A stretch of 19,691 bases of DNA, taken from assembly GCA_964540025.1 (NCBI GenBank), contig CAZIKQ010000034.1, forward strand, positions 1-19,691. Reading direction: 5' to 3'. The translations under genes and the position numbers were made by a program. The notes under the pieces were generated by a model. It saw nothing but the letters and a program-made list of their open reading frames with translations. It had not been told where the DNA came from and did not search any database. Within the stretch, counting starts at the first letter, position 1; each line of letters begins with the position of its first letter. Below, piece by piece: positions 13,557-19,691 of this stretch. This DNA comes from RGIG250 sp964540025 (GTDB lineage: Bacteria > Bacillota > Negativicutes > Selenomonadales > Selenomonadaceae).

Positions 13557-14813
13557 ATGACAGAAAAGATTTTCCCGGTGGCCCCGGACAAGCTGGAAGA
13601 AATCATCAAGGAGTATCCGACTCCGTTCCATATCTACGACGAGGCGGCTATCCGCCAAAACCTCCGCCGCCTCTTCAGGGCCTTTGACTGGGCCCCGGGC
13701 TTTCGGGAATATTTCGCCGTAAAGGCCGCTCCCAACCCCTACCTGCTGGAGATAATCCGGGAGGAGGGGGGCGGCTGCGATTGCAGCAGCCTGCCGGAGC
13801 TGAACCTTGCCCACATGGCGGGGGTAAGGGGCGAAAATATCATGCTCACCTCCAACGACACCCCCGCCGATGAATTTCAGCGGGCTATCCAGCTGGGAGC
13901 CATCATCAATCTTGACGATATTTCCCACATTGATTTTCTGGAGAAAAACGCCGGGTTCCCGGCCTGCCTCTCCTTCCGCTACAACCCCGGCGGCGCCGTA
14001 AAGGGGAACGACATCATCGGCAACCCGCTGGAAGCGAAATACGGCCTCACCCACGACCAGATAATCCACGCCTACCGCCTTGCCCGGGATAAGGGAGTAA
14101 AGCGCTTCGGGCTTCACACCATGGTCATCTCCAACGAGCTTCAGGAGCAGTCCTTCATCAACACCGCCCGCCTCATGTTCAATCTGGCGGCGGAAATAAA
14201 GGAAAAGCTGGACATCAAGCTGGAATTTGTGAACTTGGGAGGCGGCATCGGTATTCCCTACCGCCCGGAGCAGGACGCCGTGAACATGGAAAACGTCTCC
14301 GCCGGAATAAAGGCGGCCTACGAGGAAATCATCATCCCCGCCGGGCTCCAGGGACTGTCCCTGGCCATGGAGCTGGGCCGCTGCATCACCGGTCCTTACG
14401 GCTATCTGGTGGCCACTGCCATCCATGAAAAGCAGACCTATAAAAATTACATCGGCCTGGACGCCTGCATGGCCAACCTTATGCGCCCGGCCATGTACGG
14501 CGCTTACCATCACATAACGGTGGTGGGCAAGGAAAACGCCCCCCATGACCACACCTACGACGTTACCGGCTCCCTCTGTGAAAACAACGACAAATTCGCC
14601 ATCGACCGCCAACTGCCCAAAATCGACCGGGGGGACCGGCTCGTCATCTTCGACGCCGGGGCCCACGGCCACGCCATGGGCTTCAACTACAACGGCAAGC
14701 TCCGCAGCGCCGAGCTTCTCCTGCGGGAGGATGGCAGCGTGAAGCTCATCCGCCGGGCGGAGACCCAGGCGGACTACTTCGCCACCCTCCATTTTGAAGG
14801 CTCAAAATTCTGA
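13557..14813 (+). CDS. lysA: Diaminopimelate decarboxylase
   Basis: A 418-residue fold III PLP decarboxylase, the last step of lysine synthesis (meso-diaminopimelate to L-lysine, EC 4.1.1.20). Visible: PTPFHIYDE (21-29), EYFAVKAAPN with the PLP lysine at 56, GGGCDCSSLPEL, FGLHTMV with His187 stacking on PLP, the phosphate loop NLGGGIG (227-232), MELGR (271-275), GSLCENND with the cross-subunit Cys341, and FDAGAHGHAM near the end. RBS AAAGGAG is 9 nt before the ATG. The HTMVISNEL segment in place of the more usual HSHIGSQ suggests a divergent LysA subgroup; a related carboxynorspermidine or arginine decarboxylase is less likely. The gene is followed after 37 nt by the hybrid kinase, probably co-transcribed. 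Confidence 0.88.
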   Translation: MTEKIFPVAPDKLEEIIKEYPTPFHIYDEAAIRQNLRRLFRAFDWAPGFREYFAVKAAPNPYLLEIIREEGGGCDCSSLPELNLAHMAGVRGENIMLTSNDTPADEFQRAIQLGAIINLDDISHIDFLEKNAGFPACLSFRYNPGGAVKGNDIIGNPLEAKYGLTHDQIIHAYRLARDKGVKRFGLHTMVISNELQEQSFINTARLMFNLAAEIKEKLDIKLEFVNLGGGIGIPYRPEQDAVNMENVSAGIKAAYEEIIIPAGLQGLSLAMELGRCITGPYGYLVATAIHEKQTYKNYIGLDACMANLMRPAMYGAYHHITVVGKENAPHDHTYDVTGSLCENNDKFAIDRQLPKIDRGDRLVIFDAGAHGHAMGFNYNGKLRSAELLLREDGSVKLIRRAETQADYFATLHFEGSKF

Positions 14814-14850
14814 TGTAGTTACCCCCGCGCTTCAGAAAGGAATCCGGAAT

Positions 14851-17829
14851 ATGAAAAGCAACCTTGCCATCTTCAGCGGCGTGGACTTCAAGCCAACTAT
14901 CACCCGAAGATTACTTATTCTCCTCCTGGCCCTTGAGCTTATTTTTGCCTTTTCCGCCCTGGGCTTCTTTCCGTCAGGCGCAGCCGTGTCGTTATCCGTC
15001 TCCTTTGTGAGCGTTATCATCGCGCTGGCGGCCATGGTTTTCGGTCCCCTGTCCGGAGCCGCCGCCGGGCTGGTATTCGGCCTTTGCCGCGTGTGGCGGA
15101 GCGGCACCTCCCCCCTTTCCCCGCTGGATCGGCTCCTTTCTCCCTATTATAGCGGGGATCTTGCCGCCAGCCTCATAGCGGCCATCCTCCCCAACGTTCT
15201 GGCGGGGTTCGTTATGGGGCTGGCCTTCAGCTTCATATTCAGCCACCTGCCAAAAAAACTCCAGCCGGCGGGAGTGGCGGTGCTGTCCTGCCTGGGGCTC
15301 TACCTTCACCGCTTTCTGTCCCTGTTCATCCTCTGGTGGGTATTCCCCAAATGCGGCCTCACCGTCAGCCAGGCGGTGTTTCCCGGTTTCAGCCCTCTCA
15401 TCCTCCTTAAATGGGGCCTGTGCGCCATCGCCGCCGCAGGGGTTTACCGGCTGCTTTCCAACCCCAAAATTCTGAACCTCCTGAAGGAACACGAGGAGGT
15501 ATCCGCCGAGCCGGACGCCAAAATTAGCCGGACGCTCGTCTATTCCGACATCGCCTTTCTGGCTCTCGTCTCCGCCCTCTTCTTCTATGCCGCCGGCAGC
15601 CGGGAAGGGCTCCTGCAAATGGCGGGAACACCCCTTCTCCCGGAGCTTCTCGGAGGACTAGCCTCCCTCAGTCTCCAGACCGTTATCGCCCTGTCCGCCG
15701 CCATGGTCATCATTAACCTGGCCATGCTCTGGCAGCGGGAAACCTACCTCATCGCCAAGAAGACCCATGAGCAGGAAGTCCGAGAAATCGCCGAAAAGAA
15801 CCAGCAGGACCAGCTGAAGCTGGTATCCACCATGAGCAGTATCTACTGCGAAACCTACTACATTGATCTGCCCGCGGACCGGAGTCAGCCCTGCACCTTC
15901 GTGGCCATGAAACAGCCTCAGGAGCTCCGGGAAATCGTCCCCCCCTCCGGCGATTGCAGCGACTTCGTCCGGGAGGGAATTATAAACCGGGTTATTGAAC
16001 CTGAATCCCAGGAGGCAATGCTGGCTTTCCTGGACGCCGATACCATGGCCGACCGGCTCCTCAAAAGCGGCGGCAGTATGCTGGCCGAATTTAAGCACAA
16101 GATCCACGGCTGGTGCCGGGCCTATCTGATCCTGGCGGAAAAGGACGAGGAGAACAAGCCCCGCCGGGTCCTCCTGGCTGTTCTGATCATCGACGAGCAG
16201 AAGCGGCAGGAAATGGAAATGCAGGAAGCCCTCACCGCCGCCCTGGACAACGCCACCAGCGCCAATGCCGCCAAGGGCAACTTCCTGGCCCGGATGAGCC
16301 ATGACCTCCGCACCCCCATGAACGACATTCTGGGTATCACCACCATTGCCGGTACCCATCTGGACGATATAAACCGGGTCAAGGACTGCCTCAACCGGAT
16401 TAACCAGTCCGGCAAACAGCTCCTTTTCCTCATTAACGAAATCCTGGATATGTCCCAGATCGAATCCGGCGGCCTGGAGCTCATCAGCGAAGACTTCTCC
16501 CTGCCGGAGCTGCTGGACGACCTTTCCCCTCTCATTACCTCCATGGCCGCCGAGAAAAAGCAAAAGCTGGAATTTACGGTCAGCAATTTCTATCACGAGG
16601 AATTTGTCGGAGACAGCCGCCGTATCCAGCAGATATTCATGAGCCTGGTGGACAACGCCATCCGCTTCACCCCGGAGGGCGGCTCCATCAGGATAACCGC
16701 CGAGGAAACCGCCAGCAACCGGCTGGATGTGGCCCATTTCAAATTCACTATTGAGGATACCGGCTGCGGCATTCGGAAGGAGGATCTCCACAACATCTTC
16801 GAGCCCTTCTTCCTGCCGAAGGAGCCCCAAATCGCCCGCTTCCAGGGCAGCGGCCTCGGGCTCCCCATCGCCCAAAATCTCGCCCGGATGATGCTGGGGG
16901 ACATTCAGGTGAAAAGCGTTTATGGGGAAGGCTCCACCTTTACCGCCACCTTCTCCCTGCCCATTCACAAGGGCGTCGTCTCCGCCGGCAGCGAGGAACG
17001 CCTGGGCCTGAAGGTGCTGGCCGTATCCGATCAGCCCATTGCCGCTGACGCCCTCTGTGAAACCATGAAGCAGCTTGGCGTCGAGGCCCAGTGGATCGTT
17101 TCCGGCGACGCCGCCATCAAGCAGGCGGTGGAAGCCCATGAATCCGGCGCTGATTTCGATGCCATCATCTTTGACTGGGATTCCTCTTCCATCAACAATA
17201 TAGAAATCATCTCCGGCCTGCGCCGCCAGCTTGTCAACGACACCCCGGCGCTCATCGCCGCCTCCGACAACATTTCCCTGATTGAAAGCGAGGCGAAGGA
17301 ATCCGGCGTCGGCTTCCTCATCAACAAACCCCTCTTCCGGTCACGCCTCCGGCAGCTCTTTGCCGATGTTACCGCCAAGGGCGAGACGGGCGAAACCGCC
17401 GCCGGGCTCCCGGGCGCGGCTGATGAAGCAACCGCCGCTGATTTCAGCGGGGCCCGGGGACTGCTGGTGGAGGACAACGAGCTGAACGCTGAGATCGCCG
17501 CCGAAATTCTCGGTATGCTGGGCATGACGGTGGATTTTGCCGGCGACGGCAAGGAAGCCGTGGACAAGGTGGCCGCCTCCGCCGACGGCTACTACGACGT
17601 GGTGTTTATGGACATTCAGATGCCATTGATGGACGGCTATGAAGCCACTAAAGCCATCAGAAAAATCGACCGGGATTACACCCGGAACCTGCCCATTTTC
17701 GCCATGAGCGCCAATGCCCTGGCCGAGGACATCATCGCCTCCCGGGAATCCGGCATGAACGAGCATATCTCCAAACCCGTTGACTACGACCAGCTCACCA
17801 AGCTCTTGAAGCGCTGGCTGCGGAAATGA
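14851..17829 (+). CDS. Hybrid sensor histidine kinase with multi-pass membrane sensor and two receiver domains
   Basis: A 992-residue hybrid kinase. Residues ~15-300 hold about seven or eight hydrophobic helices; GPLSGAAAGLVFGL and the LPNVLAGFVMGLAF repeat look like ECF-transporter S-component sequence. After a coiled linker and a PAS-like region (~330-460) come HisKA with MSHDLRTPMN (phospho-acceptor His484), HATPase_c with VDNAIRF (N box, Asn602), DTGCGI (636-641) and GSGLGL (666-671), a degenerate receiver (~715-835; VSDQ in place of the acidic pair, FDW with Asp775, NKPLF) and a canonical receiver (~870-990; LLVEDNELN, FMDIQMP with Asp921, ISKPVD). No DNA-binding output is attached, so signalling must pass to another protein. 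The ATG at 14851 has AGAAAGGA upstream; an earlier ATG at 14794 overlaps lysA and lacks an RBS. Ligand unknown. Confidence 0.9.
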   Translation: MKSNLAIFSGVDFKPTITRRLLILLLALELIFAFSALGFFPSGAAVSLSVSFVSVIIALAAMVFGPLSGAAAGLVFGLCRVWRSGTSPLSPLDRLLSPYYSGDLAASLIAAILPNVLAGFVMGLAFSFIFSHLPKKLQPAGVAVLSCLGLYLHRFLSLFILWWVFPKCGLTVSQAVFPGFSPLILLKWGLCAIAAAGVYRLLSNPKILNLLKEHEEVSAEPDAKISRTLVYSDIAFLALVSALFFYAAGSREGLLQMAGTPLLPELLGGLASLSLQTVIALSAAMVIINLAMLWQRETYLIAKKTHEQEVREIAEKNQQDQLKLVSTMSSIYCETYYIDLPADRSQPCTFVAMKQPQELREIVPPSGDCSDFVREGIINRVIEPESQEAMLAFLDADTMADRLLKSGGSMLAEFKHKIHGWCRAYLILAEKDEENKPRRVLLAVLIIDEQKRQEMEMQEALTAALDNATSANAAKGNFLARMSHDLRTPMNDILGITTIAGTHLDDINRVKDCLNRINQSGKQLLFLINEILDMSQIESGGLELISEDFSLPELLDDLSPLITSMAAEKKQKLEFTVSNFYHEEFVGDSRRIQQIFMSLVDNAIRFTPEGGSIRITAEETASNRLDVAHFKFTIEDTGCGIRKEDLHNIFEPFFLPKEPQIARFQGSGLGLPIAQNLARMMLGDIQVKSVYGEGSTFTATFSLPIHKGVVSAGSEERLGLKVLAVSDQPIAADALCETMKQLGVEAQWIVSGDAAIKQAVEAHESGADFDAIIFDWDSSSINNIEIISGLRRQLVNDTPALIAASDNISLIESEAKESGVGFLINKPLFRSRLRQLFADVTAKGETGETAAGLPGAADEATAADFSGARGLLVEDNELNAEIAAEILGMLGMTVDFAGDGKEAVDKVAASADGYYDVVFMDIQMPLMDGYEATKAIRKIDRDYTRNLPIFAMSANALAEDIIASRESGMNEHISKPVDYDQLTKLLKRWLRK

Positions 17830-17867
17830 TCCCGCGGGCCTGACAGGAAAACCGTAAAATCTGTATA

Positions 17868-18020
17868 AAAATAGCCTCCCCTATAGGGGAGGTGGCGGCG
17901 AAGCCGCCGGAGGGGTGATAGATCAGGCGAACGGTTTATATTTTACCCCTCAGTCGCTTCCAGCGACAGCTCCCCTAAAGGGGAGCCTCAGACAGAATAA
18001 GTGACTTTGTCGACAAGCTG
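17868..18020 (+). repeat. 153-bp multi-hairpin palindromic element, copy 2
   Basis: Same orientation, length and hairpin chain as 2171-2323: CCTCCCCTATAGGGGAGG, GGCGGC gaa GCCGCC, GTCGCT tcc AGCGAC, GCTCCCCT aa AGGGGAGC, and terminal TTGTCGACAAGCTG. The variable middle (about 17918-17943) differs but keeps GGGGTGA/TTACCCC complementarity. It sits between the kinase stop codon and its terminator. The remaining sequence to 18183 holds a terminator, a weak hairpin at 18075-18102 (which on the minus strand could end the nitroreductase transcript) and no gene. Confidence 0.85.
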
Positions 18021-18052
18021 AGCCGCTGACCATCAGATCAGCGGCTGTTTTA
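18021..18052 (+). terminator. Terminator of the lysA-kinase operon
   Basis: 9-bp perfect stem AGCCGCTGA/TCAGCGGCT with an 8-nt loop, followed by GTTTTATT. It directly abuts the palindromic element. Confidence 0.85.
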
Positions 18053-18183
18053 TTATGACGTCACAGTAAAAGTAGAGCGAATAGATTTGTTTCTATACGC
18101 TCTGACGCCGCGTTACTTATTCTGCTGCGCTTGCGGCGATGCCTGTTCAGACAAACTGTAATTGCCGGTCTTGCTGCGCCGGT

Positions 18184-18777
18184 CTAATTTCTCCATTGAA
18201 CTATATCGTCAAGTTTTTTGCGGGGTCTTTCTATGGGAGACTCGTCAGGATAGCCGAAGGCAATCGCCGCGATAAGTTGTCCGTCGCTATTCAGCCATTC
18301 ACACAGCTCCGAATAGGCAAAATAAATATCGCATATCCAAAGGCTGCCTATTCCTTTTTCAGTAGCGGCAAGAAGCATATTTTGTATGGAAGCGCTTACG
18401 GATTGAATATTGCAAATTTCATAAATATGTTCTTCCGGGGTCAATTCCGACAAAATATCTTCCCCTAAAGAATTGACCGCAAAAATTATAGTCGGAGCTT
18501 TTTCCATTATGTCCGCCGTATTTTTTGCCGCCGATATATATTGTTGGCAATTGGGTAATAATGCGCCGCCCTTTTCTTCCCGTTCAATTCCCTGGCGGAA
18601 AGCTTTGAGCATTTTCGCTTTCGCATCTCCCTGTACCACAATATATTTCCAGGGCTGTCTGTTTTTGGAAGAAGGCGCTTTTGCCCCGCTTTGAATAATA
18701 TCAAGAATATCTTCCCGGGATACAGGTCTATCTGAGAATTTTCTTATACTTCGTCTGTCATAAATTGCGGAAATCAT
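18184..18777 (-). CDS. Nitroreductase-family FMN oxidoreductase
   Basis: A 197-residue single-domain nitroreductase, a flavoprotein reducing nitro-aromatics, quinones or similar acceptors with NAD(P)H. Family marks are DRRSIRKFSDRPV at the N-terminus (FMN phosphate contact, Arg8-Arg9-Ser10), APSSKNRQPWKYIVV (34-48), SIQNMLLAATEKGIGSLWICDI and AIAFGYPDESP near the C-terminus. RBS AAGGGA precedes the ATG. The DNA is visibly more AT-rich than the flanking genes and codon choice is more mixed, which suggests relatively recent acquisition. The physiological substrate cannot be told from sequence. Confidence 0.9.
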   Translation of the reverse strand: MISAIYDRRSIRKFSDRPVSREDILDIIQSGAKAPSSKNRQPWKYIVVQGDAKAKMLKAFRQGIEREEKGGALLPNCQQYISAAKNTADIMEKAPTIIFAVNSLGEDILSELTPEEHIYEICNIQSVSASIQNMLLAATEKGIGSLWICDIYFAYSELCEWLNSDGQLIAAIAFGYPDESPIERPRKKLDDIVQWRN

Positions 18778-18917
18778 TTTTATATCCCTTCCAATCCCGA
18801 TTTGTGCTGCTAACAGAATACCACAATCGCACTAATTTCTCTAACTGATTTTCAGCAAATTCCTTTGTAGTGGTAAACAGAAATTGGACGCAGAGGGAGG
18901 ATATATGTCGCGAACGC

Positions 18918-18951
18918 AAAAATCCCCCGCTTCTCAAAGGAAAGCGGGGGA
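18918..18951 (-). terminator. Terminator of rubrerythrin
   Basis: 10-bp stem TCCCCCGCTT (18923-18932) / AAGCGGGGGA (18942-18951) with a 9-nt loop; on the minus strand it is followed by TTTTTGCG. The rest of 18778-18987 shows no gene. Confidence 0.85.
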
Positions 18952-18987
18952 CATCTTTTAGCCCTTATTGAAACGTTCAGCGGCCTA

Positions 18988-19530
18988 TCAGTAATTTTCC
19001 TTGTGGATCTCGAAGAAGCCCTGGGGATGAGCGCAGATGGGGCAGACCTCCGGAGCGCTGGGGCCAACCACGATGTGGCCGCAGTTACGGCACTCCCAAA
19101 TGGTAAGGCCGCTCTCTTTGGTGAACACCTGCATCTTCTCCACGTTCTCCAGGAGCTTCCGGTAGCGCTCCTCGTGGCGCTTCTCGATGGCCGCTACGCC
19201 CCGCATCTTGGCGGCGATTTCCGGGAAGCCCTCTTCATCGGCTTCCTTGGCCATGCGGACGTACATATCGGTCCACTCGTGATTTTCACCCTCGGCGGCT
19301 GCCTTCAGGTTCTCCGGGGTCTCTCCCAGAAGCCCCAGCTCCTCGAACCACATATAGGCATGGGCCTTTTCATTGTCCGCCGTCTTCAAAAACAGCTCCG
19401 CGATCTGGTCGTATCCGGCCTTCCGGGCCACGATGGAAAACCAGGTGTACTTATTTCTGGCCTGGGATTCCCCGGCAAATGCCTCCAATAAATTCTTTTC
19501 GGTCTTGGTTCCTGCTAAAGATTTAGCCAC
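18988..19530 (-). CDS. rbr: Rubrerythrin
   Basis: A 180-residue non-haem iron protein that reduces hydrogen peroxide in anaerobes. An N-terminal ferritin-like diiron domain supplies EAFAGESQAR (Glu21), TADNEKAHAYM (Glu54, His57), further acidic ligands around 82-95 and AIEKRHEERY (Glu116, His119). A C-terminal rubredoxin-like domain binds one iron through CRNC (147, 150) and CPIC (163, 166). The start is GTG at 19530: GGGAGGA lies 7 nt before it and the resulting N-terminus (MAKSLAGTKTEKNLLEAF) matches the family, whereas an ATG at 19560 would add ten residues with no RBS. It has its own promoter and terminator, so it is monocistronic. Confidence 0.96.
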   Translation of the reverse strand: MAKSLAGTKTEKNLLEAFAGESQARNKYTWFSIVARKAGYDQIAELFLKTADNEKAHAYMWFEELGLLGETPENLKAAAEGENHEWTDMYVRMAKEADEEGFPEIAAKMRGVAAIEKRHEERYRKLLENVEKMQVFTKESGLTIWECRNCGHIVVGPSAPEVCPICAHPQGFFEIHKENY

Positions 19531-19592
19531 AGTTAATTCCTCCCTATAAACTATAAACATCCCCGGCGGAAAGCTTCCGTCGATTCGAGCGT

Positions 19593-19598
19593 ATTATA
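19593..19598 (-). promoter_or_regulatory. Extended -10 promoter of rubrerythrin
   Basis: TGTTATAAT on the minus strand about 63 nt before the GTG start; the -35 is weak. The leader contains a short palindrome CGGAAGCTTTCCG (~19567-19580). Confidence 0.6.
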
Positions 19599-19658
19599 AC
19601 ATACTCCCCGTCAGCCGGATACACCTGTTTTTAGAAAATTTTCCACGCTCCGCCTTAT

Positions 19659-19690
19659 AGGCTCCCCTGTAGGTTGGCATGAGCGCTTAA
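19659..19690 (-). repeat. Inverted copy of the repeat at the window start
   Basis: The reverse complement of these 32 bases matches 24-55 at 29 positions, including 20 consecutive bases. The sequence ends one base later. Confidence 0.85.
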
Positions 19691-19691
19691 T

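Noticed and set aside
13494..14792. 432-aa open frame on the minus strand
   Set aside because: Antisense shadow of lysA caused by high GC at third positions.
15658..17139. 493-aa open frame on the minus strand
   Set aside because: Antisense shadow of the histidine kinase; no RBS and no recognisable domain.
18905..18961. 18-aa ORF with GGGAGGA upstream
   Set aside because: Its sequence is the rubrerythrin terminator hairpin read backwards; a good RBS-like string is probably chance.

Overview
The window reads as chromosomal DNA from a high-GC diderm Firmicute, most likely class Negativicutes. It combines Firmicute-style AGGAGG ribosome-binding sites and a LysA/rubrerythrin/threonine-aldolase gene set with outer-membrane and LPS genes: an LptD-type OM protein, a family-9 heptosyltransferase and the heptose-1-phosphate adenylyltransferase RfaE2. 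No rRNA, tRNA, CRISPR array, transposase or phage gene is visible. Both ends of the window lie in the same short repeat in opposite orientations, which may explain why the sequence stops there.

Layout. 1-157: imperfect repeats. 158-2065 (+): a glycosyltransferase with a degenerate methyltransferase-like N-terminus, whose catalytic domain is interrupted in frame by a palindromic interspersed repeat. 2066-2736: terminator, a full 153-bp copy of that palindromic element, then a promoter-driven structured RNA carrying a 32-aa hydrophobic peptide ORF. 2737-4317 (-): ltaE-citX operon. 4318-4663: a second copy of the structured RNA that keeps its promoter, helices and terminator but has lost the peptide ORF by a ~55-bp deletion. 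4664-5386 (-): exported protein. 5441-5597: ~70-bp imperfect direct repeats with a divergent promoter. 5631-7305 (+): PflX-like radical SAM protein and HD-domain protein. 7588-8499 (-): unrecognised single-TM protein between terminators.

8607-13103 (-) is an envelope block: lptD, htpX (membrane protease), heptosyltransferase and rfaE2, the last two overlapping by 4 nt. 13104-13556 holds a ~140-bp long inverted repeat and the lysA promoter. 13557-17829 (+): lysA followed by a hybrid histidine kinase with an ECF S-component-like membrane sensor. 17868-18052: another 153-bp palindromic element and a terminator. 18184-19530 (-): nitroreductase and rubrerythrin (GTG start).

How the parts fit: rfaE2 and the heptosyltransferase build the LPS inner core, LptD places LPS in the outer membrane, and HtpX polices inner-membrane proteins. 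LysA supplies lysine. The most unusual content is non-coding: (i) a palindromic repeat family that also sits inside a coding gene, and (ii) a duplicated structured RNA with mutually exclusive helices, a 10-bp end-to-end pairing and a tiny membrane peptide, resembling a type I toxin locus with one intact and one disarmed copy.
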